DNA of 11,235 bases. It comes from UBA1738 sp045580145. GTDB taxonomy: Bacteria; Bacillota; Clostridia; UBA1381. The notes below the pieces were generated by a model, which saw only the letters and a list, made by a program, of their open reading frames with translations, had not been told where the DNA came from and did no database searches. Both the position numbers and the translations under genes were made by a program. Position 1 is the stretch's first letter. Each line of letters opens with the position of its first letter. Where the stretch lies: positions 1-11,235 of the forward strand of contig JAZNNI010000066.1 in the NCBI GenBank assembly GCA_045580145.1, given 5' to 3'. Positions 6,015 through 11,235 of the stretch are shown here, piece after piece.

Positions 6015-6287
6015 TTATTCCTCGTATGCTTCTTCGTCGCGACGTACGAATTCATCAAAGGCTGCCTGAAGCTCGTTTTCATCTTCTACCATTACAAGCT
6101 CAGCATCATCGCCTTCAATATCACCGATGACCTTCATTATAACTACTTCGTCAGATTCCTCGATGCTTCCTTCGACTACCTCAACCATAGCAAAATATGT
6201 GTTATCATTGAACTCGTAAACATCAATTACCATAAATTCGCACGGATTTCCGTTATCGTCTTCTAAAATTAAAATATTTTCGTCCAT
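6015..6287 (-). CDS. DUF1292 family protein (YrzB-like)
   Basis: 90-aa, strongly acidic protein of the DUF1292 family, which has no settled biochemical function. Family features are the opening ILILEDDNGNPCEFMVIDVYEFNDNTYFAMVEV (a beta-hairpin core), EEVVIMKV-like strand DEVVIMKVIG, and the acidic tail ELVMVEDENELQAAFDEFVRR. In many Firmicutes it follows ruvX in a conserved alaS-ireB-ruvX-DUF1292 neighbourhood; here only the ruvX part is kept in view. ATG at 6287 follows AAGGAG at about 7 nt. It has its own sigma-A-like promoter in the 91-bp gap after ruvX, and since no terminator separates it from the 6S promoter 28 bp downstream, read-through into the 6S RNA is possible. Confidence 0.88.
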   Translation of the reverse strand: MDENILILEDDNGNPCEFMVIDVYEFNDNTYFAMVEVVEGSIEESDEVVIMKVIGDIEGDDAELVMVEDENELQAAFDEFVRRDEEAYEE

Positions 6288-6348
6288 TTTTTTCTCCTTA
6301 CCGCTTTAATAGTATAGTTTTGAATGTATTAATTTATTCCATAATTTT

Positions 6349-6378
6349 ATTTTAATATAAACAGGGCAGGGTTGTCAA
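6349..6378 (-). promoter_or_regulatory. sigma-A promoter of the DUF1292 gene
   Basis: On the minus strand TTGACA (6378-6373) directly abuts the ruvX stop codon and is followed by an 18-bp spacer and TAAAAT (6354-6349). The leader would be about 55 nt. Confidence 0.7.
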
Positions 6379-6792
6379 CTATTTTTTCAAACTGTTTAAG
6401 TATCCTTCAAGGATTAAGCACGCGGAAACTGTATCAATTACATTTTTTCTTGATCTGCCGCGTGTATTTGTTTCATTTAAAAAACGTGATGCGCCAACAG
6501 TTGTCAGCCGCTCATCCCAGAAAATTATTTCCCCTTTAAAAATTTCTTTCAATTTTTCGGAAAATTCATAGGTTGCCTCTGCACGAAAACCAAGACTGCC
6601 GTCCATATTTTTGGGAAGTCCCAGGACAATCTTTTCGGGATTGTATTCATCTAAAACGGCTGTGAGGTCACGAAGCAGATTTGAATAGCCTTTGTTTTTG
6701 TATGTTCCGACACCTTGCGCAGTCCAGCCCATTATGTCACTTACTGCAACGCCTACTCGGGCATCGCCGTAGTCTATACCTAAGATTCTCAT
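6379..6792 (-). CDS. ruvX: RuvX/YqgF family putative pre-16S rRNA nuclease or Holliday junction resolvase
   Basis: 137-aa RNase H-fold nuclease. YqgF in E. coli processes the 5' end of pre-16S rRNA, and the family was first named as a Holliday junction resolvase; which role applies here cannot be told from sequence. Active-site elements are all present: GIDYGDARVGVAVSD with Asp7, IVLGLPKNMDGS (55-66), FWDERLTT with Asp93/Glu94, and Asp120 in NVIDTVSACLILEGYL. Normal length. The start ATG at 6792 has AAAGGAG 10 nt upstream. It is preceded by its own promoter and followed by DUF1292. The usual upstream partners alaS and ireB are not here, so the conserved operon has been split in this genome. 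Confidence 0.93.
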   Translation of the reverse strand: MRILGIDYGDARVGVAVSDIMGWTAQGVGTYKNKGYSNLLRDLTAVLDEYNPEKIVLGLPKNMDGSLGFRAEATYEFSEKLKEIFKGEIIFWDERLTTVGASRFLNETNTRGRSRKNVIDTVSACLILEGYLNSLKK

Positions 6793-6819
6793 AAATTACT
6801 CGCTCCTTTGTTTAGAAAG

Positions 6820-6849
6820 AGCATATCACATATACCTTTAAATTGTCAA
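6820..6849 (-). promoter_or_regulatory. sigma-A promoter of ruvX (extended -10)
   Basis: On the minus strand TTGACA (6849-6844), an 18-bp spacer and TATGCT (6825-6820), with TGA just before the -10 giving an extended -10 (TGnTATGCT). The leader is about 20-25 nt. Confidence 0.75.
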
Positions 6850-6855
6850 TTACCT

Positions 6856-6909
6856 TTTAAAACACAAACAAAATCAAAATAAAACAAATAAAAACAAAAA
6901 AACATAAAA
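6856..6909. other. A-rich, almost G-free tract between divergent promoters
   Basis: On the plus strand this stretch is made of A-runs of 3-7 broken by single C or T, with no G. It lies immediately upstream of the -35 of the glycyl radical enzyme promoter, where such A-tracts act as UP elements or intrinsically bent DNA. It lies about as close upstream of the ruvX promoter. No open frame or hairpin is present. Confidence 0.5.
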
Positions 6910-6915
6910 TTCCTA

Positions 6916-6944
6916 TTGAATTATTGTACTATATATGTTATAAT
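6916..6944 (+). promoter_or_regulatory. sigma-A promoter of the glycyl radical enzyme operon
   Basis: TTGAAT (6916-6921), 17 bp, TATAAT (6939-6944), with TG at 6936-6937 giving an extended -10. The start would be near 6951, leaving a ~55-nt leader. I found no clear cre, Rex or FNR-type palindrome over it. Confidence 0.85.
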
Positions 6945-7006
6945 AATTCTAACTATGGTTTTGATGTATAGACTGAATTTAAATAAATGAAAAAGAGGGA
7001 TGAGAT

Positions 7007-9532
7007 ATGGCTGAATTTACAAGTGGCGGAATACCGATGACGGATAGAATACGCAGACTTATTGATAATTTGTTTGCAGAGATGCCTCAGATTGAAACAG
7101 AGAGAGCTGTGCTTATTACAGAGAGCTATAAAGCAACTGAAAATTTTCCTGTTATTAAAAGAAGAGCGCTTGCTTTTCGTCATATACTCGAAAATCTTCC
7201 TATTGTCATAAGAGATGATGAGCTTATTGTCGGTAGCAATACAAAAAAACCGAGAAGCTGCCAGCTTTTCCCTGAATATTCATATGAGTGGTTAGAAGGT
7301 GAACTTGATACCGTTGAAACAAGGAGTGCCGACCCATTCTATATTTCAGAAGAAAGCAAACAGATTTTAAGAAAAATATACCCTTATTGGAAGGGAAAGA
7401 CCAATTCTGACCTTGCTCTTTCATATATGGCACCTGAAACCTTGCGTGCAATGAAGCATAATGTTTTCACACCGGGTAACTATTTCTACAATGGTATAGG
7501 TCACATTACAGTTGACTACATAAAGGTTTTGAAAATAGGATTTAAAGGTATTATCCGCGAAGCACTTGACGAAATGGAAAAGTGCAAGGTATATATGGCA
7601 GAGTATTCTAAAAAGAATGAGTTTTTGGAATCTGTTATAATCTGTGCCGAGGCTGCAATAAATTATGCAAAGAGATATTCGCGGCTTGCAAGTGAAATGG
7701 CAGATAAGTGCAAGGATTCAAGAAGAAAACAGGAGCTTTTGTGGATTGCGGAGGCTTGTAATAACGTACCTGAAAATGGTGCTTCTAACTTCTACGAGGC
7801 TTGCCAGAGCTTTTGGTTTGTGCAGATGCTATTGCAGACAGAATCAAGCGGACACTCTATTTCACCGGGACGTTTTGACCAGTATATGTATCCGTTTTAT
7901 AAGGCTGATCTTGATGCAGGCAGAATTAAGCCTGAATTTGCGCAGGAGCTACTCGATTGTATATGGGTCAAGTTCAATGATTTGAATAAAGTGCGAGATG
8001 CGGCATCTGCTGAAGGCTTTGCAGGCTACAGCCTTTTCCAGAACCTTTGTGCCGGTGGACAGGATAGGGAAGGAAAAGATGCAACTAATGATCTTTCGTA
8101 TATGTGTATTCAGGCTTCTATGCATACACAGCTTCCTGCACCATCTTTCTCAGTTCGTATATGGAACGGCACACCAAATGAGTTCTTAATTAAATCTATC
8201 GAGCTTACAAGAACAGGTGTCGGCTTGCCGGCATACTACAATGATGAAGTAATTATCCCGTCTATGATGTCAAGAGGAATAACCCTTGAGGAAGCAAGGG
8301 ATTATAACATAATTGGTTGCGTTGAGCCGCAGATTATGGCTAAAACTGACGGATGGCATGACGCTGCATTCTTCAATATGTGCAGACCTGTAGAGCTTGT
8401 ATTTTCTAATGGTGTTGACGATGGGGAACAGGCGAGTATAAAAACAGGCGAATTGTCTGATTTTAAGACCTTTGATGATTTCTTTAATGCTTATAAAAAG
8501 CAGATGGCATATAATATCGGACTTATGGTAAATGCAGATAATGCTATCGATGTTGCGCATAGTGAGAGATGTCCACTTCCTTTCCAGTCTTCAATGGTGG
8601 AAGATTGTATCAGTAGAGGAAAAAGTATACAGGAAGGCGGCGCTGTATATAACTTTACCGGCCCGCAGGGCTTTGGTATCGCAAATATGACAGATGCACT
8701 CTATGCTGTTAAAAAGCTTGTATATGAAGATAAGAAATACACTTTATGTGATTTTAAGGCAGCGATGGATAATAACTTCGGTGAACCTTATGACCCTGCC
8801 ATCGCTAAAAGAGTAACTACAAAAGCAGTTTTAGAACTTGCAAATCAGGGCAAGAAAGTGACAGAAGCACAGATTGAGAGTATTTTTAAGAAATCCCTCG
8901 AAAATCCCTGCTCTGTTTCTGATAAGAAAAAGTATGGACAGCTAAAAAATGATATAGAGGCACTTCCTAAGTATGGAAATGATGTTCCTGAAATTGATTT
9001 GTTTGCAAGAGAAGTGGCATACACTTATACTAAGGAAGTTGAGAAGTATAAAAATCCACGCGGCGGACAGTATCAGGCGGGGCTTTATCCTGTATCTGCG
9101 AATGTTCCGCTTGGTCAGCAAACCGGTGCAACACCAGATGCAAGGCTTGCGGGAACGCCGATTGCAGATGGTGTGGGTCCGTGTTCGGGACGAGATGTTA
9201 AAGGTCCTACTGCGGCTGCAAATTCAGTTTCAAAGCTTGACCATCTAATTGCCTCAAATGGAACGCTCTATAACCAAAAATTCCATCCATCAGCTTTGAG
9301 CGGAATGGAAGGTATGCAAAATTTCGCATCATATATAAGAGCATTCTTTGACCAAAAGGGTATGCATATGCAGTTCAATGTAGTAAGTCGCGAAACACTT
9401 TTAGACGCACAGAAGCATCCTGAAAATTATAAAAATCTTGTTGTCCGTGTTGCAGGATATTCGGCACTGTTTACGACACTTTCACGCTCACTTCAGGATG
9501 ACATTATAAATAGAACTGAACAAGGGTTTTGA
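7007..9532 (+). CDS. Glycyl radical enzyme, diol/glycerol dehydratase (B12-independent) type
   Basis: 841-aa PFL-like glycyl radical enzyme. Its closest resemblance is to the B12-independent glycerol dehydratase of Clostridium butyricum and 1,2-propanediol dehydratases, which convert glycerol or 1,2-propanediol to an aldehyde. Catalytic residues: Cys438 and Glu440 in IIGCVEPQIM (thiyl site), Asp452 in GWHDAAFFN, His166 in YNGIGHITVDY, His283-Ser284 in SSGHSISPGRFDQYMYP, and the radical glycine Gly817 in VVRVAGYSALF. These match His164, His281/Ser282, Cys433, Glu435, Asp447 and Gly763 of the butyricum enzyme with small shifts. About 49 extra residues (roughly 595-650) occur before PKYGNDVPEID; to my memory longer relatives of ~845 aa, such as the Roseburia propanediol dehydratase, have this too. 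There is no N-terminal extension of the kind that targets enzymes to microcompartments. Start: GAGGG 7 nt before ATG. Hydroxyproline dehydratase (GCVETG, no GHS) and pyruvate formate-lyase (adjacent Cys-Cys) are excluded. Exact substrate is unproven. Confidence 0.9.
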   Translation: MAEFTSGGIPMTDRIRRLIDNLFAEMPQIETERAVLITESYKATENFPVIKRRALAFRHILENLPIVIRDDELIVGSNTKKPRSCQLFPEYSYEWLEGELDTVETRSADPFYISEESKQILRKIYPYWKGKTNSDLALSYMAPETLRAMKHNVFTPGNYFYNGIGHITVDYIKVLKIGFKGIIREALDEMEKCKVYMAEYSKKNEFLESVIICAEAAINYAKRYSRLASEMADKCKDSRRKQELLWIAEACNNVPENGASNFYEACQSFWFVQMLLQTESSGHSISPGRFDQYMYPFYKADLDAGRIKPEFAQELLDCIWVKFNDLNKVRDAASAEGFAGYSLFQNLCAGGQDREGKDATNDLSYMCIQASMHTQLPAPSFSVRIWNGTPNEFLIKSIELTRTGVGLPAYYNDEVIIPSMMSRGITLEEARDYNIIGCVEPQIMAKTDGWHDAAFFNMCRPVELVFSNGVDDGEQASIKTGELSDFKTFDDFFNAYKKQMAYNIGLMVNADNAIDVAHSERCPLPFQSSMVEDCISRGKSIQEGGAVYNFTGPQGFGIANMTDALYAVKKLVYEDKKYTLCDFKAAMDNNFGEPYDPAIAKRVTTKAVLELANQGKKVTEAQIESIFKKSLENPCSVSDKKKYGQLKNDIEALPKYGNDVPEIDLFAREVAYTYTKEVEKYKNPRGGQYQAGLYPVSANVPLGQQTGATPDARLAGTPIADGVGPCSGRDVKGPTAAANSVSKLDHLIASNGTLYNQKFHPSALSGMEGMQNFASYIRAFFDQKGMHMQFNVVSRETLLDAQKHPENYKNLVVRVAGYSALFTTLSRSLQDDIINRTEQGF

Positions 9533-9545
9533 TAGGTAGGTTTAT

Positions 9546-10334
9546 ATGGAAAATTACTTAAATAAAGTAGGAAGAATTTTTGATATACAAAAATACTCCA
9601 TTCATGACGGACCGGGAATAAGAACCATAGTATTTTTAAAGGGTTGTCCTTTAAGATGCAAATGGTGTTGCAATCCTGAAGGTCAGAAGTTTGATATACA
9701 CGAAATGGAGTTTGCTGGAAAAAATAAGATTGTAGGCGAGGATGTAACTGTAAAGGAAATTCTTGATGAAGTTAAAAAAGATATGCCTTATTATTTGCGC
9801 TCAGGAGGTGGACTTACACTTTCAGGAGGTGAATGCTTGTGTCAACCGGGTTTTGCAACAGCACTTTTGTATGGCGCGAAAGCAAATGGTATTTCAACTG
9901 CTATTGAAACGACTGGATTTGCTGAGTGGGATATAATAAAAGAGTATCTTAAAGTTACTGATCACGTGCTTATGGACATTAAAAATATTGATAATGAAAA
10001 GCATATGGCCTTTTGCTCGCAGTCCAATGAGTTAATTCTTGAGAACGCAAGAAAAATTGCCGAAAACCATTCTGACCTTACGATAAGAGTTCCTGTTATA
10101 CCTACATTTAATGATACTGAACAGGAGATAAGAGCTATTGCTGATTTTGCAAAGAGCTTACCGGGTGTGAAAAATTTACACCTTTTACCGTATCATAGGT
10201 TAGGAGCGGATAAATATGCAGGTTTGGGGCGTGAATATACCCTCGCATCTCTTGATTTGATTCCTCAGGAGAAGATGGAAAAATTACTGGAAGTTGCAAA
10301 AAAATCAGGACTTGATTGCCGAATAGGCGGTTAA
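9546..10334 (+). CDS. Glycyl radical enzyme activase (radical SAM)
   Basis: 262-aa activating enzyme that uses a [4Fe-4S] cluster and S-adenosylmethionine to abstract hydrogen from the glycine of its partner. The cluster motif is GCPLRCKWC (Cys34, Cys38, Cys41). HDGPGIRTIVFLKGC precedes it as in this family, GGE (94-96) is the SAM-amine motif, and IETTGF, MDIK and RVPVIPTFN follow in the usual order. The C-terminal LLPYHRLGADKYAGLGREY matches dehydratase activases. Unlike the ~300-aa activases of glycerol dehydratase, HypD or CutC, it lacks the ferredoxin-like insert with eight cysteines after the radical SAM motif; WCCNPEGQKFDIHEMEF leads straight to VKEILDEV. In this respect it is like PflA. 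Starts 13 bp after the dehydratase (tandem stops TGA TAG), with a modest GGTAGG site. Confidence 0.93.
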   Translation: MENYLNKVGRIFDIQKYSIHDGPGIRTIVFLKGCPLRCKWCCNPEGQKFDIHEMEFAGKNKIVGEDVTVKEILDEVKKDMPYYLRSGGGLTLSGGECLCQPGFATALLYGAKANGISTAIETTGFAEWDIIKEYLKVTDHVLMDIKNIDNEKHMAFCSQSNELILENARKIAENHSDLTIRVPVIPTFNDTEQEIRAIADFAKSLPGVKNLHLLPYHRLGADKYAGLGREYTLASLDLIPQEKMEKLLEVAKKSGLDCRIGG

Positions 10335-10356
10335 AAAATTAAAAAGAGGTTTTTAT

Positions 10357-10629
10357 ATGAAGATTAAAGATGGATTTATTTTAAGACAGGTTGCCGGAAA
10401 CTACATTGTTATAGCAGTTGGCGATGAAGCTGTTGATTTTAATGGAATGATTACTGTTAATGAAACAGGAGCTTTTTTGTGGAAGATACTCGCAGATGGG
10501 GCAACTAAGGAAGAAATGCTTGAAAAGCTTTTAACTGAGTATGAAGTGGATGAGGAAACTGCTAAAAAAGATATTACTGATTTTTTGATAAAATTAAATG
10601 ACGGAAAGTTGTTGATTATAAATGAGTAA
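10357..10629 (+). CDS. PqqD family protein (RiPP recognition element-like)
   Basis: 90 aa, whole-length match to the PqqD pattern: an N-terminal beta-hairpin (GFILRQVAGNYIVIAVGDEAV, about 6-26), the signature FNGMITVNETGAFLWKIL (28-45), then three helices with EEMLEKLLTEYEVDEETAKKDI and FLIKLNDGKLL. PqqD-fold proteins bind leader peptides and present them to modifying enzymes (PqqE, sactisynthases, lasso B1 proteins). Small stand-alone versions with this 'NETGAFLW' motif are common in Clostridia next to S24/S26 peptidases. Here it lies 22 bp after the activase with AAGAGG at about 7 nt, so it is probably cotranscribed with the dehydratase operon. It overlaps the next gene by 8 bp (ATGAGTAA). 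No precursor peptide or SPASM radical SAM enzyme is visible, so what it binds is open. Confidence 0.88.
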   Translation: MKIKDGFILRQVAGNYIVIAVGDEAVDFNGMITVNETGAFLWKILADGATKEEMLEKLLTEYEVDEETAKKDITDFLIKLNDGKLLIINE

Positions 10630-11086
10630 CATAAATTATGTAACTCTTGCTGAAATGTGGCCTTTTATGGAGGAGCAGATTAATGCCGGAAAAACTGTAC
10701 GTTTTGCACCGAGGGGTACCAGTATGCTTCCGATGCTCAGACAGGGTATAGATACGGTTGTTTTAAAAAAAGCACCGGACGTGCTTAAAAAATATGACTT
10801 GCCTCTTTATTTGCGTGAAAATGGTCAATTTGTATTGCATCGGGTTGTCAGGGTGAAAAAGGACAGTTATGTTATGTGCGGAGATAATCAATGGATTCGT
10901 GAATGTGGTATTAAAAATAAAAATATTCTTGCTATTGCTACTGGCTTCTATCGTGAAGATACTTTTGTGTCGTGCGATGACCGCGACTATAAAAAATATT
11001 GTATAAAAGTGGTAAGAAAGCAAAATATTAAGAATGTAGTTGTGAAAATTAAACAGATAATTAAGAAGATTCTCTGTATTAAATAA
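10622..11086 (+). CDS. S24/S26 family peptidase, Sec11-like Ser/His signal peptidase fold without membrane anchor
   Basis: 154 aa. The N-terminal half carries signal peptidase boxes: RGTSMLPMLRQGIDTVVL with nucleophile Ser34; VLHRVVRV with His73 where the ER/SipW type has its catalytic histidine (bacterial Lep enzymes have lysine); and the MCGDNQW turn with Asp88. These suggest a Ser-His peptidase. There is no hydrophobic segment long enough for a membrane anchor; the tail from about 128 (KVVRKQNIKNVVVKIKQII) is a basic amphipathic helix that might touch membrane. The start codon lies inside the end of the PqqD gene (8-bp overlap), implying translational coupling and a shared function. A role in removing a leader peptide is inference; an inactive or regulatory S24-like role is the alternative. 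No terminator is seen after the stop. Confidence 0.82.
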   Translation: MSNINYVTLAEMWPFMEEQINAGKTVRFAPRGTSMLPMLRQGIDTVVLKKAPDVLKKYDLPLYLRENGQFVLHRVVRVKKDSYVMCGDNQWIRECGIKNKNILAIATGFYREDTFVSCDDRDYKKYCIKVVRKQNIKNVVVKIKQIIKKILCIK

Positions 11087-11113
11087 TCGCAATGACAATT
11101 TTTCAAAAAAGTA

Positions 11114-11143
11114 TTGACAAAAACGGTTGGTATATGATAATAT
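11114..11143 (+). promoter_or_regulatory. Strong sigma-A promoter at the right edge
   Basis: TTGACA (11114-11119), 18 bp, TAATAT (11138-11143) with TG at 11135-11136 (extended -10). The start would be near 11150. It drives a transcription unit whose gene lies beyond the window. Confidence 0.8.
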
Positions 11144-11148
11144 TAACA

Positions 11149-11180
11149 AGCTGTCTCACGGGTAGTGAGAGAGGGAAGCT
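11149..11180 (+). promoter_or_regulatory. 5'-terminal leader hairpin downstream of the edge promoter
   Basis: TCTCAC (11154-11159) and GTGAGA (11165-11170) form a 6-bp stem with a GGGTA loop, enclosed by AGCT (11149-11152) / AGCT (11177-11180). It would lie at the very 5' end of the transcript. The following 55 bases are A/T-rich with no start codon that opens a frame. I do not recognise a known riboswitch class. Confidence 0.4.
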
Positions 11181-11235
11181 GATTTAAAAATATTTTAATG
11201 CTACATTGAGTAGTTTTAAAAAAAAATTAAAAAAG

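Noticed and set aside
7007..9532. Assignment as hydroxyproline dehydratase (HypD), choline TMA-lyase or pyruvate formate-lyase
   Set aside because: HypD as I recall it has GCVETG and TPGRLDQ; here it is GCVEPQ with GHSISPGRFDQ, and many blocks match glycerol/propanediol dehydratase. Pyruvate formate-lyase would need adjacent catalytic cysteines.
10763..11149. 128-codon minus-strand frame opposite the S24/S26 peptidase
   Set aside because: It is a shadow of an AT-rich gene with a Phe/Ile/Asn-rich translation and no start signal, and it crosses the edge promoter.
11149..11180. Known riboswitch (T-box, SAM, c-di-GMP, glycine) at the right edge
   Set aside because: None of the conserved cores of those classes is visible in the bases available; only a simple hairpin is supported.
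1..11235. CRISPR array, tRNA, insertion sequence or prophage
   Set aside because: No regularly spaced repeats, tRNA cloverleaf, transposase or integrase frame or terminal inverted repeats were seen on either strand.

Overview
The window looks like chromosomal DNA of a low-GC, endospore-forming anaerobe of the Clostridia, probably a gut-type Oscillospiraceae/Lachnospiraceae relative. The reasons are AT-rich intergenic DNA, strong AGGAGG-type ribosome binding sites, a complete spoIIA operon (SpoIIAA, SpoIIAB, sigma-F), a Firmicutes-style 6S RNA and an oxygen-sensitive glycyl radical enzyme. I see no phage, IS, CRISPR or tRNA/rRNA sequence.

Layout. Bases 2-457 are the 3' end of a glycoside hydrolase family 3-like gene. 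It converges on valS (498-3143, minus) across a bidirectional terminator at 467-494. A short divergent region (3144-3279) holds a near-perfect sigma-A promoter for valS and, facing the other way, a sigma-H-like promoter for a four-gene operon: a two-OB-fold SSB-like gene, spoIIAA, spoIIAB and sigF (3280-5422). The last bases of sigF overlap the 3' end of a small unrecognised gene on the minus strand (5400-5657).

Bases 5707-6849 are all minus strand: ruvX (6379-6792), a DUF1292 gene (6015-6287), then a probable 6S RNA (about 5751-5951) and a terminator at 5707-5734. Three sigma-A-like promoters can be placed. The 6S promoter lies inside a perfect 10-bp inverted repeat that looks like an operator.

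Bases 6916-11086 are a tight plus-strand cluster behind an extended -10 promoter: a glycyl radical diol/glycerol dehydratase-type enzyme, its radical SAM activase, a PqqD-family protein and a soluble S24/S26 (Sec11-like Ser/His) peptidase. Gaps are 13 bp, 22 bp and an 8-bp overlap. The first two form a classic enzyme/activase pair. The last two resemble parts of peptide-modification (RiPP) loci, and their coupling to a glycyl radical enzyme is the least explained part of the window. A further strong promoter and hairpin leader begin at 11114, and their gene lies beyond the edge.

How the genes fit together. The spoIIA block is the compartment-specific sigma-F switch: SpoIIAB holds or phosphorylates, SpoIIAA releases, sigma-F transcribes forespore genes. 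ValS, RuvX and 6S RNA are housekeeping. The dehydratase/activase pair would dehydrate a small diol (1,2-propanediol or glycerol) to an aldehyde under anaerobic conditions. All family names come from motif recognition and remembered family sequences; no database search was run.
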